Positions 35,875-45,071 of a DNA stretch of 64,000 bases are shown here, one piece after another (positions within the stretch are counted from its first letter, which is position 1; each line of letters begins with the position of its first letter). The stretch comes from Dokdonella_A sp964582225 (GTDB lineage Bacteria; Pseudomonadota; Gammaproteobacteria; Xanthomonadales; Rhodanobacteraceae). Location: NCBI GenBank assembly GCA_964582225.1, contig CAZORA010000005.1, positions 1 to 64,000 on the forward strand, written 5' to 3'. The notes below the pieces were generated by a model. The model made no database searches. It had not been told where the DNA came from and saw nothing but the letters and a program-made list of their open reading frames with translations. Position numbers and translations under genes: made by a program.

Positions 35875-36156
35875 GGTTTTCTCCCGGCATGCGGATGGTG
35901 GCGCGCGCGGTCGGAGGCTGCCGCGGCGGCGCGATCAACGGTGGATTATCCCATGCGGCGAGAACTTCGTCCCGCTGCAGGGCAAAAGGAATCGATTGCG
36001 GCGCACCTGCGGGCGGCTCAGCGCGCGCGGCGCGGGCCGCATGCTGCGCTGCCGCACGAGAAAAGTTTGACTCGCCGCCGCCCAGCAGTTACACCGTGCC
36101 CTTTGAGCCGCGCAGGCGGCGAGCTTCGATCACGCCACCATCCGAGGAGATGCCGC

Positions 36157-37659
36157 ATGAGCGGTCCGGCCAATCCGCCCGCCCCGGGCGCCGCTTTACC
36201 CGAGTTCAAGCAGGTGCTCGGCCATCCACGTCCGCTGTGGATGCTGTTCATGACCGAGTTCTGGGAGCGCTTCGCCTTCTACGGCATGCGCTGGGCGTTG
36301 ACCCTCTACATCGTGGCCCAGTTCTTCGGCGGCGAAGCCAGCGGTCAGGCGGAAGCGAGTCGCACCTACGGCGCCTTCCTGGCTCTGGTCTACGCCACCG
36401 CGATCTTCGGCGGCTATGTGGCCGATCGGGTGATCGGCTACCAGCGCTCGATCCTGGTCGGCGCGGTGGTTTCGGCGATCGGCTATTTCATGGTGACGGT
36501 GCCCGATCATCAGGTGTTCCTGTTCGGCCTGGCTACGATCATCGTCGGCAATGGCCTCTTCAAGCCCAACATCTCCGCCCAGGTCGGTCAGCTCTATGCG
36601 CGCGGGGATGAGCGCCGCGATTCCGGTTTCACCATCTTCTACATGGGCATCAACGCCGGCGCCTTCTTCGCGCCGATCGTCACCGGCATCCTCGCCGAGC
36701 GCCTTGGCGGCCCGGGCATGCCGGCCTACAAGGCGGTGTTCATGGCGGCCGGCGTCGGCATGCTGATTTCCACGGTCTGGTTCTGGTTCGGCCGCCATCG
36801 CCTGCAGGGCATCGGCAAGCCGCCCGCGGGCGCGGAAGGCATGGGCCGCGTGGTGGCGGTACTGATCGGGGTAGTGGTGGCGACGCCGATCATCTACTTC
36901 CTGATGTCGATCGAGGCGACCATCGTCACCTGGCTTCTTGCTGCGCTGTTCGCCGGCCTGTGCGTCATGGTCATGGTCGAGGGTGTACGCGAGAGCTCGG
37001 TGCACCGTGACCGTTCGATCGCGATGCTGATCATCTTCGCCTTCAACGTGCTGTTCTGGTGCTTTTTCGAGCAGGCCGGCAGCTCGTTCAACTTCCTCGC
37101 ACAGCACATCGTCAACCGCGACTTCGGCAGTTGGGAGTTTCAGGTCGGCTGGTTCCAGTCGGTCAATCCGATCGTGATCCTGTGCCTGGCGCCGGTGTTC
37201 GCCTGGCTGTGGGTGCGCCTGGGTCGCGCGAACCCGTCGATTCCGCGCAAGTTCGGCCTGGGCCTGATCCTCAACGGCATGGCCTTCCTGCTGCTGATCT
37301 ATGCCCTGTCCAGCCTGGTCGACGTCGCCACCGGCAAGATCCCGCTGTGGCCGCTGGTCGCGGTGTACGCGATCCAGACCGCGGGCGAGCTCTGCCTGTC
37401 ACCGATCGGCCTGTCGATGGTGACCAAGCTGGCGCCGAGCAAGGTGGTGGGTTTGGCGATGGGCGGGTGGTTCCTGTCGACCGCAATCGGCAACAGCCTG
37501 TCCGGCCTGTTCGCGGGCCTGATTTCCGGCAGCGGCGGCATGACCGTGGAGTCGGCCCGCTCGGGATACAGTTTCGGCTTCTACGCCCTGGTCGGCGCTG
37601 GCGTGCTGCTGTTCCTGATCGCGCCCTTGATCAACCGCCTGATGCACGGCGTGCGCTGA
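36157..37659 (+). CDS. POT-family proton-dependent oligopeptide transporter
   Basis: Proton-coupled importer of di- and tripeptides in the inner membrane. The 500-residue product has 12-14 predicted membrane helices. The N-terminal ExxER-type motif is visible in EFWERFAFYGMRWALTLYI. The POT signature region GGYVADRVIGYQRSILVGA and GLFKPNISAQVGQLY, FTIFYMGINAGAFFAPIVTG are also present, and the late CFFEQAGSSFNFLAQ segment. The ATG at 36157 has GGAGA upstream; the much longer open frame upstream is antisense to bkd and is rejected. The last 29 bases overlap the convergent MarR gene. Confidence 0.94.
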   Translation: MSGPANPPAPGAALPEFKQVLGHPRPLWMLFMTEFWERFAFYGMRWALTLYIVAQFFGGEASGQAEASRTYGAFLALVYATAIFGGYVADRVIGYQRSILVGAVVSAIGYFMVTVPDHQVFLFGLATIIVGNGLFKPNISAQVGQLYARGDERRDSGFTIFYMGINAGAFFAPIVTGILAERLGGPGMPAYKAVFMAAGVGMLISTVWFWFGRHRLQGIGKPPAGAEGMGRVVAVLIGVVVATPIIYFLMSIEATIVTWLLAALFAGLCVMVMVEGVRESSVHRDRSIAMLIIFAFNVLFWCFFEQAGSSFNFLAQHIVNRDFGSWEFQVGWFQSVNPIVILCLAPVFAWLWVRLGRANPSIPRKFGLGLILNGMAFLLLIYALSSLVDVATGKIPLWPLVAVYAIQTAGELCLSPIGLSMVTKLAPSKVVGLAMGGWFLSTAIGNSLSGLFAGLISGSGGMTVESARSGYSFGFYALVGAGVLLFLIAPLINRLMHGVR

Positions 37660-38182
37660 GGCGCGCCGCTTCGCCACGACGGCGGGACGCGCAGGGCGCC
37701 TCGCCGTCGACCAGCAGCTTGTCCAGGATGTGCTCCAGCGCCGCGCGCTCGGCGCCGCTGAGGCGCGCCAGGAGTTCTTCTTCGCGCCGCCGCGCCGCCG
37801 GCGCGATCACCGCGTGCAGCGCCCAGCCGACCTCGGTCAGGCCCAGCACCGAGCGCCGCTTGTCGCCGGCGTGGGTTTCGCGACGCACCCGCCCCGCCGC
37901 CACCAGCCGCGCCAGCGCGCGGCTGATCGCCACTTTGTCCATCGCCGTGCGCTCGGCAACCTCGCGCGCCGAGAGCCCCTCGAAGCGCGCCAGCACGGCG
38001 ATCACCCGCCACTCGGTGACGCCGAGATCGTGCTGCTGTTGATAGTCCTCGGCAATCGCCCGGCTGACCGTGTTGGTCAGGACCGATAGCCGATAGGGCA
38101 GGAAACGCTCGAGTTCGAGCGGTGCCCGCTGGTGCGTGCTGGCCTGCGACACTGCTGCGCCGCTCCTTGCAAATGGTTGCAT
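37631..38182 (-). CDS. MarR-family transcriptional regulator, probable regulator of tyrosine degradation
   Basis: A 183-residue winged-helix regulator. The MarR DNA-binding core is residues ~55-110: LGVTEWRVIAVLARFEGLSA, then VAERTAMDKVAISRALARLV, then RVRRETHAGDKRRSVLGLTE. The C-terminal ~30 residues are Arg/Ala-rich and extend past the usual length, overlapping the peptide transporter gene. It is divergent from hppD, and an inverted repeat covers its own start codon and the hppD -35. That supports autoregulation and control of hppD; the effector is probably a tyrosine catabolite (inference). Confidence 0.88.
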   Translation of the reverse strand: MQPFARSGAAVSQASTHQRAPLELERFLPYRLSVLTNTVSRAIAEDYQQQHDLGVTEWRVIAVLARFEGLSAREVAERTAMDKVAISRALARLVAAGRVRRETHAGDKRRSVLGLTEVGWALHAVIAPAARRREEELLARLSGAERAALEHILDKLLVDGEAPCASRRRGEAARLSARRASGG

Positions 38183-38195
38183 GTGAAACTATAAC
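38167..38195 (+). promoter_or_regulatory. hppD promoter overlapped by a candidate MarR operator
   Basis: TTGCAA (38167-38172) and TATAAC (38190-38195) have the ideal 17-base spacing. An inverted repeat TGCAA-ATGG-TTGCA (38168-38181) overlaps the -35 and the MarR gene start codon (38180-38182). A protein bound there would block hppD transcription and the regulator's own expression. Confidence 0.7.
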
Positions 38196-38242
38196 GTCGG
38201 CCTTCACGGCGCAAGCGCCGTTGTCCGATGCAGGAGAGTCCC

Positions 38243-39328
38243 ATGAGCGCCCAGCCCGACTACGGCATGCACGTCACCACCTTCGAGAACCCGATGGGAA
38301 TCCACGGTTTCGAGTTCGTCGAATTCGCCGCACCGCCGGGACAGGGTGCGGCGATGCGCGCCTACCTGGAGAAGCTCGGCTTCAGCGCGGTAGCGAGGCA
38401 CCGCAGCCGTGCGATCACCCTGCTGCGGCAGGGCACGATCCACTTTCTGCTGAACGAAGAGCCGAACTCGTTTGCGGCCGACTTCGCCGCCAGCCACGGC
38501 CAGTCCGCCTGCGGCTTCGCCATCCGCTTCAAGAAGCCGAGCTCCGAGGTTCTCGCCCACGTGCTCGCCAGCGGCGGCGAGGAGATGGAGCACAAGGCCG
38601 ACACCCGGGCGGTGAACTTCCCGGTCATCAAAGGCATCGGCGACTGCATGCTGTATCTCATCGATGACGCCAGCGCGGACATCTACGCCGACTACGAGCC
38701 GATCGCGGGCGTCGAGCAGAACCCGCGCGGCGCTGGTCTCACCTTCATCGACCACCTGACCCACAATCTGTTCGTCGGCAACATGCAGAAGTGGTCGGAC
38801 TACTACGAGAAGCTGTTCAACTTCCGCGAGATCCGCTACTTCGACATCAAGGGCGCGAAGACCGGGCTGCTGTCCAAGGCGATGACCGCGCCGGACGGCA
38901 TCGTGCGCATCCCGCTGAACGAGTCGAGCGACGAAAAGAGCCAGATCAACGAGTACCTGCGCGACTACCAGGGCGAGGGCATCCAGCACATCGCCCTGTT
39001 CACCGAAGACGTCTACGCCACGGTCGAGCGGCTGCGCGCCAACGGCATCGAGTTCCTCGACACCCCCGACACCTACTTCGAGGTGATCGACCTGCGCATC
39101 CCGAACCACGGCGAGGACGTGCCGCGGCTGGCGAAGAACAAGATCCTGATCGACGCCGACATGCAGACCAAGAAGAAGCTCCTGCTGCAGATCTTCACCC
39201 AGAACGCCTTCGGCCCGATCTTCTTCGAGATCATCCAGCGCAAGGGCAACGAAGGCTTCGGCGAAGGCAACTTCCAGGCCCTGTTCGAGTCGATCGAGCG
39301 CGACCAGATGCGCCGCGGGGTTCTTTAG
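38243..39328 (+). CDS. hppD: 4-Hydroxyphenylpyruvate dioxygenase
   Basis: Converts 4-hydroxyphenylpyruvate to homogentisate, step two of tyrosine degradation. The 361-residue, two-fold vicinal-oxygen-chelate enzyme shows the iron ligands: His in TFIDHLTHNLFVGN, His in GIQHIALFTEDVY, Glu in GPIFFEIIQRKGNEGFGEGN. The ATG at 38243 is preceded by AGGAGA at an ideal distance; an in-frame ATG at 38228 precedes that site and is less likely. First of hppD-hmgA-fahA-maiA. Confidence 0.97.
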   Translation: MSAQPDYGMHVTTFENPMGIHGFEFVEFAAPPGQGAAMRAYLEKLGFSAVARHRSRAITLLRQGTIHFLLNEEPNSFAADFAASHGQSACGFAIRFKKPSSEVLAHVLASGGEEMEHKADTRAVNFPVIKGIGDCMLYLIDDASADIYADYEPIAGVEQNPRGAGLTFIDHLTHNLFVGNMQKWSDYYEKLFNFREIRYFDIKGAKTGLLSKAMTAPDGIVRIPLNESSDEKSQINEYLRDYQGEGIQHIALFTEDVYATVERLRANGIEFLDTPDTYFEVIDLRIPNHGEDVPRLAKNKILIDADMQTKKKLLLQIFTQNAFGPIFFEIIQRKGNEGFGEGNFQALFESIERDQMRRGVL

Positions 39329-39437
39329 CGGCGCGCAGCAGATCGTTCGCGAGTCCATGGGGCTCGCAAGAATCTCCTGAATCCCTTCCATCAGCCGTTC
39401 CGCCTCGCGCGGGGCGCGCCCAGCGAGCGAGAAGACC

Positions 39438-40739
39438 ATGAGCATTGCGAGCACGGGTTACCAGAACGGTTTTGGCAACGAGTTCGAGACCGAGGCCGTC
39501 GCCGGCAGCCTGCCGGTGGGGCGCAACTCACCGCAGCGGGTGACCCACGGCCTGTACGCCGAGCAGCTCACCGGCACCGCCTTCACTGCCCCGCGCTGCA
39601 GCCAGCGCCACAGCTGGCTGTACCGCATCCGCCCCGGCGCCACCCACGGCAGCTTCACGCCCTTCAGCCAGCCGCACCTGGTCAGCGACTTCGGTAGCGG
39701 GCCGGTGACGCCCGACCCGCTGCGCTGGGATCCGTTCCCGCTGCCGAGCGCGCCGACCGACTTCCTCGAGGGCCTGTTCACCCTCGGCGGCAACGGTTCG
39801 CCGCTGGCGCAGACCGGAATCGGCGTGCACCTCTATGCCGCCAACCGCGACATGGACGGGCGCTTCTTCTACAACGCCGACGGCGAGTTCCTGATCGCGC
39901 CGCAGCAGGGCCGGCTGCACATCGAAACCGAGCTGGGCGTGCTCGACGTCGAACCGCAGGAAATCGCCCTGATCCCGCGGGGCGTGCGCTACCGCGTCGC
40001 GCTTCCGGACGGCACCGCGCGCGGTTACGTCTGCGAGAACTTCGGCGCCCTGTTTCGCCTGCCGGACCTTGGCCCGATCGGCGGCAACGGCCTCGCCAGC
40101 GCGCGCGACTTCCAGTTTCCGCGCGCGGCCTTCGAAGACGTCGACGGCGACTTCGAACTGGTCGCCAAGTTCCAGGGCCACCTGTGGCGCGCCGACAGCG
40201 ATCACTCGCCGCTCGACGTGGTCGCCTGGCACGGCAACTACGCGCCCTGCAAGTATGACCTGCGCCGCTTCAACACCATCGGCTCGATCAGCTACGACCA
40301 TCCCGACCCATCGATCTTCCTCGTGCTGCATTCGCCGAGCGACACGCCCGGCACCAGCAACGTCGACTTCGCGATCTTTCCGCCGCGCTGGCTGGTGGCG
40401 CAGGACACCTTCCGCCCGCCCTGGTTCCATCGCAACATCGCCAGCGAGTTCATGGGTCTGGTGCACGGCGTCTACGACGCCAAGGCGGAAGGCTTCCTGC
40501 CCGGCGGCGCCTCGCTGCACAACTCGATGACCGGCCACGGCCCGGATACCGCCACCTTCGAGAAGGCGAGCGCCGCCGACCTGTCACGGCCCGACGTGAT
40601 CACGGACACCATGGCGATCATGTTCGAGACCCGCGCCGTGATCCGCCCGCTGGCGCAGGCGCTCGACGTGCCGCAGCGCCAGCGGCATTATCGTGATTGT
40701 TGGAACGGCCTCGCGCGGCACTTCAGCGTGGGCGGCTGA
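39438..40739 (+). CDS. hmgA: Homogentisate 1,2-dioxygenase
   Basis: Opens the ring of homogentisate to maleylacetoacetate. The 433-residue enzyme opens with GYQNGFGNEFETEAVAGSLP, the family start. The iron-binding region near the end has PPWFHRNIASEFMGLVHGVY, with conserved His and Glu, and SLHNSMTGHGPDTATFEKAS. The start at 39438 follows GAGAAG. It lies 109 bases after hppD in the same direction. Confidence 0.97.
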   Translation: MSIASTGYQNGFGNEFETEAVAGSLPVGRNSPQRVTHGLYAEQLTGTAFTAPRCSQRHSWLYRIRPGATHGSFTPFSQPHLVSDFGSGPVTPDPLRWDPFPLPSAPTDFLEGLFTLGGNGSPLAQTGIGVHLYAANRDMDGRFFYNADGEFLIAPQQGRLHIETELGVLDVEPQEIALIPRGVRYRVALPDGTARGYVCENFGALFRLPDLGPIGGNGLASARDFQFPRAAFEDVDGDFELVAKFQGHLWRADSDHSPLDVVAWHGNYAPCKYDLRRFNTIGSISYDHPDPSIFLVLHSPSDTPGTSNVDFAIFPPRWLVAQDTFRPPWFHRNIASEFMGLVHGVYDAKAEGFLPGGASLHNSMTGHGPDTATFEKASAADLSRPDVITDTMAIMFETRAVIRPLAQALDVPQRQRHYRDCWNGLARHFSVGG

Positions 40740-40830
40740 GCAGCCGCGAGCGGATTCCGATGCCAGCGTCCGCACCGCGCCCTGGCAGACGCGGTGCGTC
40801 AGGCATACTCGATCTCAAACCGGATACGAC

Positions 40831-41823
40831 ATGAAACTGGCCAGCCTGAAGGAAGGGGATCGCGACGGCACCCTGATCGTGGTGAGCCGCGACCTCCGCC
40901 GCGCGCTGCGCGCAAGCGAAGTTGCGCCAACCCTGCAGCGGGCGCTCGACCAGTGGCCGCAGGCCGCGCCGCGCCTCAACGCGCTGTTCGAGGCGCTGCA
41001 GGCGGGCGAGGCGCCGGACAGCTTCGAACTGGACTTCGAGGCGCTCGCCGCGCCGCTGCCGCGCGCCTACGAATTCGTCGACGGTAGCGCCTACCTGCCG
41101 CACGTGGAGCGTGTGCGCCGCGCCCGCGGCGCCGAAGTACCGGCGAGCTTCTATACCGATCCCCTGATGTACCAGGCGACCAGCGCCGGCTTTTACGGCC
41201 CGCGCGACCCGATCCTGGTCGCCAGCGAGGACTATGGCATCGACCTCGAGGCCGAGGTGCTGGTGGTGACCGATGACGTGCCGATGGGCGTCAGTCCCGC
41301 ACAGGCCTCCGGTCGCATCCAGCTGGTCGGGCTGGTCAACGACGTGTCGCTGCGCGCGCTGATTCCGGCCGAGCTCGCCAAGGGCTTCGGTTTCCTGCAG
41401 TCCAAGCCGCGCTCGGCGCTGTCGCCGGTCTTCGTCACCCCGGACGAGCTCGGCGAGGCCTGGCGTGGGGACAAACTGCATCTGCCCATGCGCACTTGGA
41501 TCAACGGCCGCTGGTTCGGAGAAGCCGAGTGCGGCGTCGACATGCAGTTCAGCTTCGCCGAGCTGGTCGCCCACGCCGCGAAAACCCGGCCGCTGACTGC
41601 CGGCACCCTGGTTGGCTCCGGCACCATCGCGAACCAGGATACCGACAAGGGCGCCTCCTGCCTCGCCGAGCAGCGCACCGTGGAAACCCTGCGCGACGGC
41701 AAGCCCAGCACTCCCTTCCTGCGCTTCGGCGACAGCGTGCGCATCGATGTCACCGACGCCACCGGCGCCAGCATCTTCGGCGCGATCGAGCAGCAAGTCG
41801 CGAGGCGCGCGCCGGTAGCCTGA
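40831..41823 (+). CDS. fahA: Fumarylacetoacetate hydrolase family protein
   Basis: Cleaves fumarylacetoacetate to fumarate and acetoacetate, the last step of the route. The 330-residue product contains FYTDPLMYQATSAGFYGPRD, DYGIDLEAEVLVVTDDVPMG with metal-ligand acids, GLVNDVSLRALIPAELAKGF, and GTLVGSGTIANQDTDKGASC. It is the short prokaryotic form, not the ~420-residue animal type. The ATG at 40831 starts MKLASLKEGDRDGTLIVVSR; a longer frame upstream lacks a ribosome binding site. Confidence 0.93.
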   Translation: MKLASLKEGDRDGTLIVVSRDLRRALRASEVAPTLQRALDQWPQAAPRLNALFEALQAGEAPDSFELDFEALAAPLPRAYEFVDGSAYLPHVERVRRARGAEVPASFYTDPLMYQATSAGFYGPRDPILVASEDYGIDLEAEVLVVTDDVPMGVSPAQASGRIQLVGLVNDVSLRALIPAELAKGFGFLQSKPRSALSPVFVTPDELGEAWRGDKLHLPMRTWINGRWFGEAECGVDMQFSFAELVAHAAKTRPLTAGTLVGSGTIANQDTDKGASCLAEQRTVETLRDGKPSTPFLRFGDSVRIDVTDATGASIFGAIEQQVARRAPVA

Positions 41824-41940
41824 AGCGCATCGGCCGGCGGCACAGGGCTGGCGCGTCGCCGAGTGGCGACCGCCAGGATTCTTACGGCCCGGCGCGGAAC
41901 TCGGTATCATCGCGCCAACGCGTGCCGACCGGAGATTGCC

Positions 41941-42606
41941 GTGGCGTCCGAACCTGCGCTCACGCTGTACGGCTACTGGCGCTCCAGCGCGAGCTATCGC
42001 GTGCGCATCGCGCTCAACCTGAAGGGCCTGGAGTACGCGCAGAAGCCGGTGCACCTGGTGCGCGGCGGCGGCGAGCAGCATGCGAGCGCATACCGCGAGC
42101 TCAATCCGCAGCAGCTGGTGCCCGTGCTGAGCGACGGCCGCCGGGTGATCCGGCAGTCGATCGCAATCATCGAATATCTGGACGAGGCTTATCCCGAGAC
42201 GCACGCCCTGCTGCCGGCGGGGCCGCGCGAGCGCGCTCAGGTGCGCGAGCTGGCGCTGCTGGTGGCCTGCGACGTGCACCCGCTCGGCAATCTGCGCGTG
42301 ATGCACTACCTCGAGCAGCAGTTCGGCGCCGACGATGCGGCGCGCACGGCCTGGATGCGGCACTGGATGGCGGAGGGTTTCAGCGCCTTCGAGGAGATCC
42401 TGAACACCAACCTCGCCACCGGCCGCTATTGCTACGGCGACGAACCGACGATGGCCGACCTGTGCCTGGTGCCGCAGATGTACAACGCGCGCCGCTACGG
42501 GCTTGACCTCGAACCCTATCCGCTGCTGCAGCGAATCGAGAGCAACTGTCTGGAGCTTGCCGAGTTCGAGGCGGCGCGGCCCGAGAACCAGCCCGACGCC
42601 GCCTGA
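41941..42606 (+). CDS. maiA: Maleylacetoacetate isomerase (zeta-class GST)
   Basis: Glutathione-dependent isomerase converting maleylacetoacetate to fumarylacetoacetate. The 221-residue product begins with a GTG (VASEPALTLYGYWRS) and has the glutathione-binding SSASYRVRIALNLKGLEY, where the SSxS motif is a zeta-GST signature. The QSIAIIEYLDEAYPE motif follows, and the C-terminal half is the all-helical GST domain. GGAG about 8 bases before the GTG supports the start. The gene completes the tyrosine pathway, though in the order hydrolase before isomerase. Confidence 0.94.
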   Translation: MASEPALTLYGYWRSSASYRVRIALNLKGLEYAQKPVHLVRGGGEQHASAYRELNPQQLVPVLSDGRRVIRQSIAIIEYLDEAYPETHALLPAGPRERAQVRELALLVACDVHPLGNLRVMHYLEQQFGADDAARTAWMRHWMAEGFSAFEEILNTNLATGRYCYGDEPTMADLCLVPQMYNARRYGLDLEPYPLLQRIESNCLELAEFEAARPENQPDAA

Positions 42607-42625
42607 GCTGCTTGCGCGGCCGGCC

Positions 42626-43054
42626 TCAGCCGGCGATGTAGCGCTCCAGGTGCTCGATCTGCGCGCTCTGCTCGTCGATCGTGGCCTTGACCAGGTCGCC
42701 GATCGAGACCAGGCCCACGACCTTGCCTTCCTCGAGCACCGGCAGATGGCGCACGCGGCTGTCGGTGCACAGGTGCATGCAGTGCTCCACCGTGTCGTTC
42801 GGCGTGACCGTTACCACCGCGGCCGTCATGATCTCGCGCACCGCCGTATCGCGCGAGGAGCGCCCCTTGAGGATCACCTTGCGCGCGTAGTCGCGCTCCG
42901 AGAGCATGCCGACCAGCTCTGCGCCAGCCATCACCATGAGCGCGCCGATGTAGTGTTCGGCCATCAGGCGGATCGCCTCCAGCACCGGCTGGTCCGGCTC
43001 GATTGACCAGATCTGACCGCCCTTATCCTGCAGTAGATGTTTGACTTGCAGCAT
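42626..43054 (-). CDS. CBS-domain protein
   Basis: A 142-residue protein made almost entirely of two CBS domains, residues ~10-65 (WSIEPDQPVLEAIRLMAEHY, ELVGMLSERDYARKVIL) and ~70-130 (AVVTVTPNDTVEHCMHLCTD, KVVGLVSIGDLVKATI). Such stand-alone pairs bind adenine nucleotides and regulate partner proteins; the partner here is unknown. The start at 43054 (MLQVKHLLQDKGGQIWSIEP) is preferred over a longer frame. Convergent with maiA, 19 bases away. Confidence 0.92.
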   Translation of the reverse strand: MLQVKHLLQDKGGQIWSIEPDQPVLEAIRLMAEHYIGALMVMAGAELVGMLSERDYARKVILKGRSSRDTAVREIMTAAVVTVTPNDTVEHCMHLCTDSRVRHLPVLEEGKVVGLVSIGDLVKATIDEQSAQIEHLERYIAG

Positions 43055-43192
43055 CTTGGCCTCCGCTTCGCGCGACAGCGGCGCTGCCGCCTGGAGGCAG
43101 TGTAGCGTTGTTTGCGCGCCGCTGCGCCTGCGCTGCAGCGCAGGCGAGCCAGATGGCGACACGGTCTTCAGCGGGCGCGTTGTGCACGAGGT

Positions 43193-44959
43193 TCAGGCAG
43201 TCTCCGGCGCGGTTGCCGACAGCGCCTCGACGATCCGCTCGCGCTCGGCACGCAAGCGCGCCGGCAGATGTTCGCCGAAGCTTTCGAGATAGCGCTCGAT
43301 ATCGGCCATTTCGGCCTGCCAGCCGGCGGCGTCGACTTCCAGCAGCGCGGCCAGTGCGTCGGCGTCGAGATCCAGCCCGTCGAGATCCAGATCCTGCGCC
43401 CGCGGCAAGCGACCGATCGGCGTGTCGAGCACGCCGGCCTTGCCTTCGCAGCGGTCGATGATCCACTCCAGCACGCGCAGGTTGTCGCCGAAGCCCGGCC
43501 ACAGGAAGTGGCCGTCGGCGTCCTTGCGGAACCAGTTGACGTGGAAGATCTTCGGCAGCCGCATGCCGGGCCGGTCGAAGGACAGCCAGTGCGCGAAATA
43601 GTCGCCGTAGTTGTAGCCGCAGAAAGGCTTCATGGCCATCGAATCGCGGCGCAGCACGCCGACCGTGCCGGTCGCCGCGGCGGTGGTCTCCGATCCCATC
43701 GAGGCACCCACCAGCACGCCGTGCGCCCAGTCGCGTGCCTCGAACACCAGCGGTATCAGGGTGGGCCGTCGGCCGCCGAAGATGATCGCGGAGATCGGCA
43801 CGCCGCCGGCGGCTTCGGCCTGCTCCGACCAGGACGGGCACTGCCGGGTCGAGGAGGTGAAGCGCGAGTTGGGGTGCGCCGCGGTGCCCTGGGTGGGATC
43901 CCAGGGGCGGCCCTGCCAGTCGGTGACGGGCTTGCCCGGCAGGCCTTCCCACCAGGGCTGGTTGTCGGCGGTCACCGCCACGTTCGTGTAGATGGTGTCG
44001 TGGGCAATCGTCGCCATCGCGTTGGCGTTGGTCTTGTCGCTGGTGCCGGGCGCGACGCCGAAGAAGCCGGCTTCCGGATTGATCGCCCACAGGCGGCCGT
44101 CCTCGCCCGGCGTCATCCAGCAGATGTCGTCGCCGATGGTCCACACTTTCCAGCCGGCCTCGCGATAGGCGGGCGGCGGGATCAGCATGGCCAGGTTGGT
44201 CTTGCCGCAGGCGGAGGGGAAGGCCGCGGCGAGGTAGTGGACCTCACCCTGCGGATTCTCGATGCCGACGATCAGCATGTGCTCGGCCAGCCAGCCTTCG
44301 CTGCGCGCCTGCCAGGAGCCGATGCGCAGAGCGTGGCACTTCTTGCCGAGCAGGGCGTTGCCGCCGTAGCCCGAGCCGATCGACTTGATCGTGAGCTCTT
44401 CGGGAAAGTGCATGATCCAGCGATGCTCCGGGTCGAGGTCGCCGACCGAGTGCAGGCCCTTGACGAAGTGCCCCTCGCGCTCGATCCGCGCCAGCGCCGG
44501 CGCGCCCATGCGGGTCATCATGTGCATGTTGGCGACCACATAGGGGCTGTCGGTAATTTCCACCCCGCAGCGCGAGAGCGGCGAGTCGATCGGCCCCATG
44601 CAGTAGGGAATCACGTACATGGTGCGCCCGCGCATGCAGCCTTCGAACAGGGCGTCGATGCGGGCGTGCGCTTCCGCGGGCGCCAGCCAGTGGTTGTTGG
44701 GGCCGGCGTCTTCGCGCTTGCTGGTGCAGACCAGGGTGAGCTTTTCCACCCGCGCCACGTCGCGCGGATCGCTGCGGTGCAGATAGCAGTTCGGGTGGGT
44801 TTCCTGGTTGAGCTCGAGCAGCGTGCCGTCGGCCAGCATGCGCTGCACCAGCGACCGGTATTCGGCCTGTGAGCCGTCGCACCAGTGGATGCGATCGGGC
44901 TGGGTGAGGCGGGCCGTTTGCTCGACCCAGTCGTTGAGTGCCTTTAGCTTGCTGGTCAT
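43193..44959 (-). CDS. pckG: Phosphoenolpyruvate carboxykinase (GTP)
   Basis: Makes phosphoenolpyruvate from oxaloacetate with GTP, the first committed step of gluconeogenesis. The 588-residue enzyme has the kinase-1a loop FPSACGKTNLAM with its active-site Cys, the metal-binding SIGSGYGGNALLGKKCHALR, and the GTP-type PINPEAGFFGVAPG-like segment (WAINPEAGFFGVAPGTSDKT). The ATG at 44959 (MTSKLKALNDWV) matches family starts; the open frame upstream is not conserved. Single gene between the CBS gene and the TetR gene. Confidence 0.96.
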   Translation of the reverse strand: MTSKLKALNDWVEQTARLTQPDRIHWCDGSQAEYRSLVQRMLADGTLLELNQETHPNCYLHRSDPRDVARVEKLTLVCTSKREDAGPNNHWLAPAEAHARIDALFEGCMRGRTMYVIPYCMGPIDSPLSRCGVEITDSPYVVANMHMMTRMGAPALARIEREGHFVKGLHSVGDLDPEHRWIMHFPEELTIKSIGSGYGGNALLGKKCHALRIGSWQARSEGWLAEHMLIVGIENPQGEVHYLAAAFPSACGKTNLAMLIPPPAYREAGWKVWTIGDDICWMTPGEDGRLWAINPEAGFFGVAPGTSDKTNANAMATIAHDTIYTNVAVTADNQPWWEGLPGKPVTDWQGRPWDPTQGTAAHPNSRFTSSTRQCPSWSEQAEAAGGVPISAIIFGGRRPTLIPLVFEARDWAHGVLVGASMGSETTAAATGTVGVLRRDSMAMKPFCGYNYGDYFAHWLSFDRPGMRLPKIFHVNWFRKDADGHFLWPGFGDNLRVLEWIIDRCEGKAGVLDTPIGRLPRAQDLDLDGLDLDADALAALLEVDAAGWQAEMADIERYLESFGEHLPARLRAERERIVEALSATAPETA

Positions 44960-45071
44960 GCGGTGGAGGGCTGCGCGTACGCCAAATGAGGAGAGGCACG
45001 GCAAGGTAGCGAGCGCGCGCGGCGCGTGCAAGGACGCGCGCAGCATGCGCGCGCCGTGCCCGAGGCGGCGC

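Noticed and set aside
33397..36156. Very long plus-strand open frame leading into the peptide transporter
   Set aside because: It is antisense to the well-supported bkd genes; long open frames opposite GC-rich genes are common. The transporter has its own ATG, ribosome binding site and family start at 36157.
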